Assembly: GCA_964609495.1 (NCBI GenBank)
Contig: CAZSTA010000032.1
Coordinates: 1 to 25,117 of the forward strand
Origin: CAZSTA01 sp964609495 [NCBI: uncultured bacterium]
GTDB lineage: Bacteria > CAZSTA01
Reading direction: 5' to 3'
Length of the DNA stretch: 25,117 nt
The notes under the pieces are model-generated. The model was given only the letters and a program-made list of their open reading frames with translations. It searched no databases and was not told the origin of the DNA. Below, piece by piece: positions 1 to 8,631 of this stretch; positions within the stretch are counted from its first letter, which is position 1, and each line of letters begins with the position of its first letter. Made by a program: the position numbers and the translations under genes.

Positions 1-214
1 TTACTAAAACCAATAAAATAGTTGCGACAACCAACATATCATATCTCATAAGAATAGAGTAAGTTAATACCATTCCAATCAAGAAACCAACTATAGCGAA
101 TAGAGGGCTAAAAATTTCAGATTTATTATTGCTAATCCAACCAATGCTCAAAGATAATACTTCAAGTATAAATACCAAGATTATTAATACTATTATAGAT
201 AATCCAATATCCAT
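1..214 (-). CDS. partial hydrophobic membrane protein, C-terminus cut by window edge
   Basis: An open frame runs leftward from an ATG at 212-214 to the window edge without a stop, giving 71 residues. The start is backed by a GGAG-type ribosome binding site about 8 bases upstream (revcomp of 221-226). The peptide is very hydrophobic: one membrane segment spans roughly residues 4-26, a short polar loop (SNNKSE) follows, a second segment covers roughly 36-55, and a third begins near residue 60. I recognise no family. It lies 41 bases downstream of the kinase-FGE gene on the same strand, so it is probably the next gene of the same transcription unit. It could be the N-terminus of a larger membrane protein. 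Confidence 0.6.
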   Translation of the reverse strand, partial: MDIGLSIIVLIILVFILEVLSLSIGWISNNKSEIFSPLFAIVGFLIGMVLTYSILMRYDMLVVATILLVLV

Positions 215-255
215 ATCTAACTCCTACTAGGAATTTACCCTAATATTTAGTTTCA

Positions 256-1878
256 CTAGCTCCAAGCACAACGGAAACCTAAGATATCTAATCTAGTGCT
301 AGGGCTATAGCGATAACGATAGGTGATGCGAGCATAACTTCCCGCATCGAGATAAGAGCCTCCGCGCGCTACTTTATACCTTCCATCTCTTGGACTTAGC
401 GGATTGCGATCAGGGGCGAGGCGATAATAGTTCTCATCATACCAATCCGCAACCCATTCCCAGATATTCCCTGCCATATCAGTTACTCCATAAGGGCTAT
501 CACCTTCAGGAGAGTGTCTGCCGACCGAGGTAGTATCTCCAATTCCAGCGGGAAGGGTATTACATCTATCCTTATCGAAATTATCTCCCCATGGATATCT
601 CCGACCATCGCTACCCCGAGCTGCCTTTTCCCACTCCGCCTCGGTAGGCAGACGCTTCCCCGCCCACTCTGCATAAGCCTTGGCATCCTCCCAACTTACT
701 CCAACTACCGGATGATCATCCTTGCCAGAGGGATAAGTTCCCTTTATCCAGCCCTCGGGATATTTATGCTTTGTATCCCTTATAAATTCTGTGTATTCTC
801 TATTGGTCACTGGATGCTCGTCTATATAAAAATCATCGAGGTAGATCTTCTTTTTGGGTCTCTCATCTGGGCTATCATCGCTTCCCCTGATGAACTCTCC
901 CGCGGGAATGTGGATCATATCAGGAGGAGGGATCCTCCCAGAAGTAGCAGTTGATATAGAAGGTTGAATTACTCCACCCTCTAACTCCATTCGCATTTCA
1001 TCCACAGTTCGATATCTCTTCTCCGCCTTCAAACTCAGCGCTTTAGCTACTATCTGACTTAGACGAGGGGAAACATTCGGATTCATACTCCGAACAGGAG
1101 GAAAGGAGAAAGGAGTCCTTTGTCTAGGGTCCTGCCCAGTAAGGAGATGATGCATCGTTGCTCCCAACGAATAGACATCAGATCTCGGCTCTGCCATCCC
1201 TTGATATTGCTCTGGAGGAGCGTAACCAGGCGTTCCGATCATAGTCCCTTTGACTTTGGGGTCAAATACCTTAGCTATCCCGAAATCCACTAGTATCGCC
1301 TTATCAGCGGAGTTAATAACTATATTGGATGGCTTGATATCTCTATAGATGATGATCTGAGGATGACGATTATCGGGATGTTCGAAATTATGCAGATAGC
1401 TTAGGACACTACAAAGTTGCAGAGCCCAAGCGACAACTCTCTTTTCGGGCAAGCCTCTTGGATATCCAGCTACTATCTTCTCCAAATCCTTCCCCTCTAC
1501 ATAATCCATAACCAGATAGTATCTTCCTGCTTCGATGAAGTAATCGTGGACTATCGGAAGGTGGGGATGGCGAAGGATGGAGAGTAATCTAGTCTCCTCG
1601 CGAAATCTCTTTATCGCGTAATCCCTCTCCTGCTGATCGGTGAAGCGATCGATCATCTCCTTGATAACGAAGGCTTTGTTATCCAACCTCGCATCAAGCG
1701 CCTTATATACATTTCCCATCCCGCCAGCGGAGAGGATCGAGGTTATGATATAACGACCCTTATCGATCGCGGTATTAACTGGGAGTTGCTTACTCAGGGG
1801 GATAAGTCTAATTCCACAGTTGGAACAGAAGCGAGCCTGGGGATGATTATCGAAGGAACAATTAGGACAAAGTGGCAT
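256..1878 (-). CDS. zinc ribbon-Ser/Thr protein kinase-FGE-like (SUMF1-type) domain protein
   Basis: This 540-residue cytoplasmic signalling protein has three modules. Residues 4-22 form a CPxC...CxxCG zinc ribbon. Residues about 43-300 are a Hanks-type Ser/Thr kinase: loop AGGMGNVYKA at 51-60 with the first glycine of GxGxxG replaced by Ser, ATP lysine K73, catalytic loop YRDIKPSN (D180, Tyr in place of the usual His), DFG at 198-200 and PPE at 221-223. Residues about 320-540 are a formylglycine-generating-enzyme-like domain (HPVTNREY, RLPTEAEWEKAARG, DMAGNIWEW, ARGGSY, GFRCA). The two cysteines used by true FGE after GGSY are not present (LDAGSYAR follows), so this is probably a lectin-like binding module and not a sulfatase activator. 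No membrane helix is seen. The ATG has an AGAGG site 8 bases upstream. The domain call is firm; the kinase substrate is unknown. Confidence 0.93.
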   Translation of the reverse strand: MPLCPNCSFDNHPQARFCSNCGIRLIPLSKQLPVNTAIDKGRYIITSILSAGGMGNVYKALDARLDNKAFVIKEMIDRFTDQQERDYAIKRFREETRLLSILRHPHLPIVHDYFIEAGRYYLVMDYVEGKDLEKIVAGYPRGLPEKRVVAWALQLCSVLSYLHNFEHPDNRHPQIIIYRDIKPSNIVINSADKAILVDFGIAKVFDPKVKGTMIGTPGYAPPEQYQGMAEPRSDVYSLGATMHHLLTGQDPRQRTPFSFPPVRSMNPNVSPRLSQIVAKALSLKAEKRYRTVDEMRMELEGGVIQPSISTATSGRIPPPDMIHIPAGEFIRGSDDSPDERPKKKIYLDDFYIDEHPVTNREYTEFIRDTKHKYPEGWIKGTYPSGKDDHPVVGVSWEDAKAYAEWAGKRLPTEAEWEKAARGSDGRRYPWGDNFDKDRCNTLPAGIGDTTSVGRHSPEGDSPYGVTDMAGNIWEWVADWYDENYYRLAPDRNPLSPRDGRYKVARGGSYLDAGSYARITYRYRYSPSTRLDILGFRCAWS

Positions 1879-1889
1879 ATTCTAGACCT

Positions 1890-2756
1890 CTATCTGAAAC
1901 CAATCCTATACCATAACTCGAGAACAAGTAGAAGGTCATAAAGCGAGTGCGTGTAAGCGGCTATGCCGAAACCTCGATAGATGAATAGTAGGGAGAACAC
2001 CAAACCAGCGTTGAATCTGAATAGGAAAGATTTAAGAGTGAATATATCGCTAAAAGCTCCTAGGTAGTGGGAGAGAGAGAAGAGAAAGGCTCCTAAAACT
2101 ATAGCTAATATCCTAGAGCGAGTTTTAGTGAGTTGAGGTATCTTCGTAAAGGCGAAGGCTAGCGCGCTTACCAAGAGAAGACGATAGACCAATTCCTCGT
2201 ATATCCCCGCTCCTAGGGAAAGCACCAGACTAGTTCCCAATCCTAGTCTTATAGGCTTAGCAACAAATATGGAGGTGATCATTCCTACTACTATACCAAA
2301 TAGAGAGGCATAAAGCAAACTTTCGGCGAGCATAAGCATAAAATATTTAAGCTTTATTACATATCTTCTTCTTGTAATCTCATACCAGATGAAAATAGCT
2401 GAGGCTATCACTAAAGCCAGGGTGAAATAGAGAAAGCCATAGATCCCAAAGAGCGCCAGGATACGCTTTATAAGGACATCGGAGGCATTTCTGATCCCTG
2501 CGAATTCGGAACGATTGACGATCATCGCTCCTATTTCATAGATGAAGAGCAGAGGAAGAACGAATATCACGCTGTAAAGAGGGGTCCTGGAGAGGTTAAA
2601 GTAATCCTCCCATGAGGTCTTTCTCTCTCTGTTATCACTAAGAGGATCTATGATCTCGCTATCTTTACCATCCTTCGGTAGAGCATACCCACATTTACCA
2701 CAATATTTAGCAGAAGAGTGATTCAAAAAATCGCAATTGGGACATATATTATACAT
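1890..2756 (-). CDS. zinc ribbon-CPBP family intramembrane metalloprotease
   Basis: This 288-residue membrane protein starts with a zinc ribbon (C5, C8, C19, C22), then an acidic linker, then six or more hydrophobic helices from residue 60 on. The membrane part carries the three CPBP/Abi (PF02517, Rce1-like) signatures: EELVYR at 187-192 (EExxxR), F226-x3-H230, and H270-x3-D274. These residues form the active site in CPBP prenyl-protein endopeptidases and relatives, so it is probably an active glutamate-type intramembrane protease. Its start codon overlaps the 3' end of the upstream VWA gene by 8 bases, implying translational coupling. The zinc ribbon is the same type as in its kinase, FHA and VWA neighbours, which suggests recruitment to the same complex. 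The substrate is unknown; bacteriocin self-immunity, known for other CPBP proteins, is not suggested by this context. Confidence 0.85.
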   Translation of the reverse strand: MYNICPNCDFLNHSSAKYCGKCGYALPKDGKDSEIIDPLSDNRERKTSWEDYFNLSRTPLYSVIFVLPLLFIYEIGAMIVNRSEFAGIRNASDVLIKRILALFGIYGFLYFTLALVIASAIFIWYEITRRRYVIKLKYFMLMLAESLLYASLFGIVVGMITSIFVAKPIRLGLGTSLVLSLGAGIYEELVYRLLLVSALAFAFTKIPQLTKTRSRILAIVLGAFLFSLSHYLGAFSDIFTLKSFLFRFNAGLVFSLLFIYRGFGIAAYTHSLYDLLLVLELWYRIGFR

Positions 2757-3969
2757 CTAAATCCTGACCACACTTTCTACAAAATTTTGCATTACCCCTA
2801 TTCTCCTCACCACACTTAGGACATATCTTAGGTGAGGAAATAGTTCCCTCCTCAAATTTCTCAACTTCAGCTATTAAGTTGGCAATCTCCTCATCAGGTG
2901 GCTCTTGGGAATCAGACTCGACATATTGGATGATAACCTCCTCAGTGGCTATCTCATCTCTCCTTCTGGTCTCTTTAGCAGAGGGGGAGAGATTACCCCT
3001 TAGCTCAAGTTGAGCGATCCTATATCTTCCTGCCCCTCGAGGAGGAAGATTTAGTTCGAGAAGATATATCTGAGTCGGATATTCCCTCAACTCGTCAAGG
3101 TTTATAGTGAAGACCTTATCAGTGATGCCTATCCCTTCAAGCCTCTTTAATTCGGGGAGAAACTTATAGGCGCTATTGAGCTTCACCTCTCCGGATAATA
3201 TTATGAGCAATCTCGGATTAGATACTAGAATTGGTCTCCAACTCCCGACTAATTCCTCGGCGAAGTTTTCTGGGATCATAGCTGGATAGCCTGCTTTCCG
3301 TCCTTCTCCCTTCGTTATCTCAGCTATATCCGAGAGTAATTCTTCATCGAAGTCCGCTCCGAGGCCTAGGATAGTTGTGTTTATACTCTCTTTGAGAAGC
3401 AGTTGAGCGAGATCGCGACACTTATCTGCATCAGTGGTTTTACTATCGGAGAAGATCATAAGCCGTTTGATATCATCATCTGAGTTCCTAAGAAGTTCCA
3501 AACGTCCTAGATTCATCCCCTCATATAAATTGGAGGTATATTCCTTGGCGCGTTTAGTGACGAAAGCCATTATCTTCGGCCCAACACCACTATCCTTTAT
3601 ATTCATCCCCAAGGCTTTCATCCCTAGCTCCCTTATATTCGCCGAAGTGATCTCAGTGCTGGGAATACATAGCAGGGCTTTCTCAGAATCATAAGTTACT
3701 AGGGAGAAGCGATCCTCCTCCTGAAGATTACCTATTATAGGCAATATAACCCTCTGAATTAGGTTCGCTTTATCGTATATCCCTCCACTTTCTCTGCGAT
3801 AAAATGACTTAGCCAGATCAAACACCAAACAGAGGTTAAGTGGTCTTCGTTCAAAAGTGATCTTTTCTCCTGCTCTCACCTCCACTTTAAGATGATCGAC
3901 TTGTTCCTTATTTCCCGCTAATATCCGCTCTCGTTCGAGTGTGCACTCTAAGGTCAACTCCTCGGACAT
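2749..3969 (-). CDS. VWA domain protein with degenerate MIDAS and C-terminal zinc ribbon
   Basis: This 406-residue soluble protein has an N-terminal beta-strand segment, a von Willebrand A domain (about 44-245), a second beta-rich domain ending in the motif LPPRGAGRYRIAQ (308-320), an acidic linker, and a C-terminal zinc ribbon (C383-C400). The MIDAS motif DxSxS reads D51-L-A-K-S55, so the first Ser is Ala. The later Asp (D175, FSDSK) is kept, as is a Thr near 145. Metal binding is probably weakened or lost. It is paralogous to the two VWA genes at 3988-5085 and 12206-13477: all three place the MIDAS Asp at residue 51 and share the PPRxxGxYRIAQ motif. The ATG follows a GGAGA site. It is likely a protein-protein scaffold in the kinase/FHA cluster; its partner is unknown. 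Confidence 0.88.
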   Translation of the reverse strand: MSEELTLECTLERERILAGNKEQVDHLKVEVRAGEKITFERRPLNLCLVFDLAKSFYRRESGGIYDKANLIQRVILPIIGNLQEEDRFSLVTYDSEKALLCIPSTEITSANIRELGMKALGMNIKDSGVGPKIMAFVTKRAKEYTSNLYEGMNLGRLELLRNSDDDIKRLMIFSDSKTTDADKCRDLAQLLLKESINTTILGLGADFDEELLSDIAEITKGEGRKAGYPAMIPENFAEELVGSWRPILVSNPRLLIILSGEVKLNSAYKFLPELKRLEGIGITDKVFTINLDELREYPTQIYLLELNLPPRGAGRYRIAQLELRGNLSPSAKETRRRDEIATEEVIIQYVESDSQEPPDEEIANLIAEVEKFEEGTISSPKICPKCGEENRGNAKFCRKCGQDLDV

Positions 3970-3987
3970 TTTATCTCTCCTTTATCC

Positions 3988-5085
3988 TCAATCAGAAACG
4001 ATAGTTTTGGTTATCAACTCTACTACCCCTCTATTTACCCTTTCTGAAGGGGATGAAACATAATTAACGATTATATCCTCCGAGAGAACTTTCTCCTCCT
4101 CGGAATCAGGAGGCACATAGCTCAGTTGAACTTGGGCTATCCTATATCTCCCCTCTGGTCGAGGAGGCATCACAAATTTCAAAAGATAAGTTTGCTGAGG
4201 ATTACTCTCCAATCCTTTTAAGTAGATATTACGCTCATCTTCTCCGCTCTCCACCTCTAACTTAGTTTTATCTGGGGTGAAGCTGTATCCCTCCTCTAAT
4301 ATAACCCCTTTAGTCGGTATAATTTTCAATTTTGGCTCGCTAAATAGCATTTTGGTAGCAGAGCTTCGCCAGTTCCTTATTCGCTCGGCTATAGCCTCGG
4401 GCAGACCGGCTGGGTTTCCAGCCTCTAAAGCCTCCCCCCTTAATCTCTCCCCAATATTTGCTAACTGCTTGCTATTAAAGGAACGACCAACACCGATGAT
4501 AGCCGACTCGATTCCGGCGGAGACGATCTGCTGAGCTACCTCATAACATTCTTGAATATCATCGATCTTATAATCACAGAAGATAAATAGTTGGGATTTA
4601 ATCTCTTCAGATAAAGCCTTGATGATCTCCAACAAGCCCTTCCTCATTCCCCCTGCTAGGTTTACTCCTCTTCCCAAAAGAGGGAAGTTGAAGAAGAAGC
4701 CACCCTGATGAAGTTCAAACCTAAGCGATTGTTTCTCCAGCGCTTTCATATTGCGAGAAGTTACCATCGTGCTTGGTAGGATGATCTCCGCTAATTCGTC
4801 ATCGCCATAGGTTATTATCGATATGTAATCTCCTTCTCTCAATTCGGCGAATAGGCTCTGAATCAGAGAGGTTAAAACCTCCGATTTTCTAACTCGATAC
4901 ATCCTCGAGATAGAATACCCACTCCCCATAATATCCAATATTAAGCAGATATTTATAGGTTTCCATCTAAACCCACCCCCCAAATCTGCCTTGAGATCGA
5001 GGCGAAGATATACTACTGCCTCCTCATTTTTGAGAACTTGATCCTTATTCAAAGAGTGGGTTAGGGAGATTAGCTCTTTAGCCAT
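3988..5085 (-). CDS. VWA domain protein with degenerate MIDAS, no zinc ribbon
   Basis: This 365-residue protein is a close architectural relative of the gene 18 bases downstream of it. The VWA domain spans about 44-245. The MIDAS DxSxS motif reads D51-I-M-G-S55, so the first Ser is Met; an Asp is kept at 172 (FCDYK). A beta-rich domain follows, containing MPPRPEGRYRIAQV (around 308-321). Unlike its neighbour it stops soon after (ending TKTIVSD), so the zinc ribbon is absent. The start is clear: AGGAGG lies 5 bases before the ATG. The pair probably arose by tandem duplication. They could form a heteromeric VWA assembly with the canonical paralogue at 12206-13477. The function is not known. Confidence 0.87.
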   Translation of the reverse strand: MAKELISLTHSLNKDQVLKNEEAVVYLRLDLKADLGGGFRWKPINICLILDIMGSGYSISRMYRVRKSEVLTSLIQSLFAELREGDYISIITYGDDELAEIILPSTMVTSRNMKALEKQSLRFELHQGGFFFNFPLLGRGVNLAGGMRKGLLEIIKALSEEIKSQLFIFCDYKIDDIQECYEVAQQIVSAGIESAIIGVGRSFNSKQLANIGERLRGEALEAGNPAGLPEAIAERIRNWRSSATKMLFSEPKLKIIPTKGVILEEGYSFTPDKTKLEVESGEDERNIYLKGLESNPQQTYLLKFVMPPRPEGRYRIAQVQLSYVPPDSEEEKVLSEDIIVNYVSSPSERVNRGVVELITKTIVSD

Positions 5086-5144
5086 TATCGCCTCCTGTTC
5101 AATTCTCTTTTATTCATCATATATATCTCAGTGGCACTTCCTCG

Positions 5145-8100
5145 TTATCCATTACTTTTTAGGATAAAGTCAGTGGATATAAATTGCTCTCCTTCCATCT
5201 CTTCCTCATCCTCAGATGAGTTATTATCCTCCTCCAATTGGGGAGAAACCTCTTCCTTAATAGAGATATTATCGAGGGGAGCTATAGCTGAATTGATCGG
5301 TCGCTGATAGAAAAACCACCATCCGGCAGTTGCGAGTAAAACTAGAGGAAGCACAACCGCTATCGCCTTCAGGACTCGCCTTCCCGCGGGCGAGGAAAAT
5401 TGGAGAGGAGGAACGATCCTCCACCTAACAGTGCTTTTCCCTCCTGCCCAATTTTGAGCAAGTTTATAGCTCAAATTTCCCAGACCTCCGATAGCTGATC
5501 CTATAACCATCCACTCGACTATTCGTTGAGATCCTTTGTAAAGAGGGGGAAGTATAAAGGGCAAACTTAAACCGAATCTTTCGACTTGCCATCCGAGTAT
5601 GAAGTATAAAGCTCCCAAAGTCCTCCCTACCAATCCCCCCAGTAGGAAACCGATGATCGAGGCTAGAACTGATATGCCCAGAAAAGCCTTATCAGTCTTG
5701 CCTAATGATAATCTGCCCCTACGAGTTAAGGAAATCCCATAAGCGATAGCAGCTCCCAGTATTCCACCTATAATGAACCAAGAGGTGGTTAATTTTGGAA
5801 TATTAAATATAAATGTATTATACAATACAGAGCCTTCGATCGCCTTGGGGGTAGCTATCACCTTCTGAAATACGAGGGAGGTCAATATGAATCCCAAGGC
5901 TAGGCTAAGGCTAATGAGACCCAAACTGATGAGCGGGAGGGGTGCTTTTAATTGAGTTATATTATTAAATAGCTTCCTCCATATCCGATGAGATGGCAAC
6001 TTGAGATCACATTCGGCGTTGCTGGTCCAACAGAGAAGGGCGCTTAGCGAGGCGAAAGCCCCTATTATCGCTCCGATCATTATACCTAGGATAGCTCCTC
6101 CTAGACAGAAACCGATGATCTGACCTAAAGGGAGGGTGAGCTTGCTGAAGCCAGGAAGATGATATATCAACTCTCCGAGGTTGCTAAATCCTCCTATCGT
6201 CCCTAAGATCGCTCCTCCGAGCATCCATACACTTCCCCCAAGCACTGCGGATAGGAGGGCGCACCCGATCAACCAGCCCAACAGCTTAACCCAATCCTTC
6301 AAGTATGCCCCATCTGTTCTCCTGCTGATCGCAAATCCGATCAACCAACCCGTAGCGGTTGAGGATATAATGATAAGTAAACTTATTGCGATATTGCTGA
6401 GTATAAGATAGGAGGGCAATCCCGCGCCTATCCCCACTATTAAACCGACGCTACTGGTGGAAATCCTTCCCGCCAGATTTTTCCCCCTATTAGTGAACAA
6501 GGAGAGGAGGGAGGAAGTAATTTTAGATAGGATACCGTATCCATTGGCATTAAAGATCAGAGAACGAAGCGCCAGAAAGGTGAGGACGAAGTTGAGTAGT
6601 AAGATCCCTATCATCCATTCGGGCTTTTCCCCTTGATTTATGATCGCCCAACTGAATGAGCCGAGTAAAGCCCCCAGCGAAAGTCCCTTCATCGCCAGCC
6701 AATTGAAGCTATTACTTGAAGAGCGATCTACATACCAACCGATGGCGGCTCCTCCTATCACGCCGGTAAGGATGAAAGCCCTCGCATCTATCGAGGATAA
6801 TATAACTATGAAGCTGACTAGAAGAGGAGCTATAGCGGAGATAATTTCCCTATTTAATATCGCACTCACTACAGCTATTATAAGTAAAGCTCCCCCTGCT
6901 CCCATAATTCCACCTAGCGAGGGAGGATGAAGAGTTCTGCCTAAGTTATAACCCCCTATTGTAAGAGCGAGGATAATCCCAGTTATAACAATTCCTCTCC
7001 AAAGACCATGTCTGGATATGGATAGCCCTGTGGAGATGATCAATCCGATAAACAAAGCGAGAAGTATCTTTAAGAGATTGACGCCCTCAAACAGCTTTTC
7101 TATCTCTAAGGGGGATAGCTCTCTAGGTAAGAGTTCAGCGAAGATACTCAGTCCCCCGAAGATGGCTAAGCCGAGAATAGCGCCGATTAGCGCTTGGTAT
7201 CCTCGTTTAACAACGATCGGGTTGATCTTGAGGGATACGGAAGCGGTCTTAGTCGTTCCATTCGCTGAGATTCTCAATGCTCGTTGGTAACTATTTCCCG
7301 CCTTTAGACTATCCGTTCTCGCTCTGATCTTGATCCTATTTCTATTGCCCCTGAAGGAGCGAGGAGTTGCCCTCAACCAATTCGCAAAGGTTATCACCTC
7401 ACCGGTAAGATATCCTCTTCCCTCGTTGAATATCTCGATCTCCCGCTCCGCCTCATCTCCCAGATCCACCGACCCTAGATTGAGAGAGAGGGTATCGACC
7501 CTCAAGCGGGGATGTTGAACTAATCCAGTTGCTTGGAGGAGTTCCTCCAAGCCAGCATCTCTATCGGACTGATGAGAGACGATCTTACTCGCCTTATTTG
7601 CTAGCCTATCCTCGTTTATCCCTCTCAACCACCTTTCGAGATCTCCTGAATATAGCTTTCCCTTCGCCTCCTCCCAGTTCCTATCGGCTATCTTCACTAG
7701 CTCATCCAGGGAAAAGGCCTTATTCCCTGAGGCGGTGAACTCGAGGGGACGCAAAAGAGATCCGCAGTTCCCACAATACTTCGCAGTCAGCCGATTAGCT
7801 TCGTTACAGACTGGGCAGTTGAGCGATATCTTGGTTAAAACCCTTTTCAACTCCATCCTCATCTTCCGAGCGGTCTTGATCCTATCCTCCTGCTTGTATT
7901 CCAGAGCCTTCATTACCACCCGCTCGATATCGGGATGTAGGTTTGGATTTAACTTACGGAGAGGAGGGAAGTTGAAGGGAATCTTAGGCTCCTGCCTTGT
8001 CAGGAGATAATGAAGTGTTGCTCCGAGAGAATAGACATCGGAGGCGGGAACAGCTTTGCCATGATACTGCTCTGGGGCGCTATATCCTTCGGTTCCGATC

Positions 8101-8621
8101 TTAGTGCCAGTTCTCTGATAGCTCAGAAAACGAGCGATACCAAAATCTATAAGCACCACTTGATTGGATTTAAGCCTCATGATATTATGAGGCTTGATAT
8201 CTCGATATATTATGTTGTTAGCGTGAAGATAGGAGAGGATATCGCATAGTTCTATCCCCCACTGGATGATCGTGAGTTCATCCAGCCCTCGAGAGTTCCT
8301 ATCCAATAAGGATTTGAGATCCTCCCCCTCTAGGAAATCCATAATCGTGTAGTAGCTATTATTGTGAGTGAAATGTTCGTAGAACTTGGGGATATGGGGA
8401 TGATCCAGCCTCTCTAGGATACCAGCCTCTCGCTTAAACCAATCTATCGCCTCTTGCGCATCGGGCCCGAAGGAGGCGGGATCAAGCTCCTTAATAGCAA
8501 TGATATTCCCATTCCTCAAATCCTCGGCTTTATAGACAGCTCCCATACCTCCTCGACCGATCTGGGCGATGATCCTATATTCGCTTATATTTCCCTTTAA
8601 TATCTGACTAACTTTTAACAT
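5145..8621 (-). CDS. large multispanning membrane Ser/Thr kinase with zinc ribbon and ASH/IgD-like domain
   Basis: This 1158-residue protein begins with a complete Hanks-type kinase (about 15-262): GRGGMG at 22-27, K44, catalytic loop YRDIKPHN (D141), DFG 159-161, APE 182-184. Next come a zinc ribbon (C269, C272, C283, C286), a helical segment with LYSGDLERWL near 323, and a beta-sandwich of the ASH/IgD-like type (about 373-467, LGSVDLGDEAEREIEIFNEG). A very long hydrophobic region (about 475-1060) follows, rich in Gly and GxxxG patterns, probably more than ten helices. After a last helix at about 1085-1107 comes an acidic tail. The N-terminal half should be cytoplasmic. Few single-chain bacterial Ser/Thr kinases have this many predicted membrane segments; PknB-type enzymes have one. 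No extracellular PASTA domain is seen, so sensing may occur in the membrane. The ATG lacks a strong ribosome binding site and lies 10 bases after the L,D-transpeptidase stop, so coupling is plausible. Confidence 0.92.
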   Translation of the reverse strand: MLKVSQILKGNISEYRIIAQIGRGGMGAVYKAEDLRNGNIIAIKELDPASFGPDAQEAIDWFKREAGILERLDHPHIPKFYEHFTHNNSYYTIMDFLEGEDLKSLLDRNSRGLDELTIIQWGIELCDILSYLHANNIIYRDIKPHNIMRLKSNQVVLIDFGIARFLSYQRTGTKIGTEGYSAPEQYHGKAVPASDVYSLGATLHYLLTRQEPKIPFNFPPLRKLNPNLHPDIERVVMKALEYKQEDRIKTARKMRMELKRVLTKISLNCPVCNEANRLTAKYCGNCGSLLRPLEFTASGNKAFSLDELVKIADRNWEEAKGKLYSGDLERWLRGINEDRLANKASKIVSHQSDRDAGLEELLQATGLVQHPRLRVDTLSLNLGSVDLGDEAEREIEIFNEGRGYLTGEVITFANWLRATPRSFRGNRNRIKIRARTDSLKAGNSYQRALRISANGTTKTASVSLKINPIVVKRGYQALIGAILGLAIFGGLSIFAELLPRELSPLEIEKLFEGVNLLKILLALFIGLIISTGLSISRHGLWRGIVITGIILALTIGGYNLGRTLHPPSLGGIMGAGGALLIIAVVSAILNREIISAIAPLLVSFIVILSSIDARAFILTGVIGGAAIGWYVDRSSSNSFNWLAMKGLSLGALLGSFSWAIINQGEKPEWMIGILLLNFVLTFLALRSLIFNANGYGILSKITSSLLSLFTNRGKNLAGRISTSSVGLIVGIGAGLPSYLILSNIAISLLIIISSTATGWLIGFAISRRTDGAYLKDWVKLLGWLIGCALLSAVLGGSVWMLGGAILGTIGGFSNLGELIYHLPGFSKLTLPLGQIIGFCLGGAILGIMIGAIIGAFASLSALLCWTSNAECDLKLPSHRIWRKLFNNITQLKAPLPLISLGLISLSLALGFILTSLVFQKVIATPKAIEGSVLYNTFIFNIPKLTTSWFIIGGILGAAIAYGISLTRRGRLSLGKTDKAFLGISVLASIIGFLLGGLVGRTLGALYFILGWQVERFGLSLPFILPPLYKGSQRIVEWMVIGSAIGGLGNLSYKLAQNWAGGKSTVRWRIVPPLQFSSPAGRRVLKAIAVVLPLVLLATAGWWFFYQRPINSAIAPLDNISIKEEVSPQLEEDNNSSEDEEEMEGEQFISTDFILKSNG

Positions 8622-8631
8622 TGAATTTCAA

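Noticed and set aside
514-954. 146-codon plus-strand frame
   Set aside because: It lies wholly opposite the FGE-like domain of the kinase gene, whose motifs are clear; no family resemblance in this frame.
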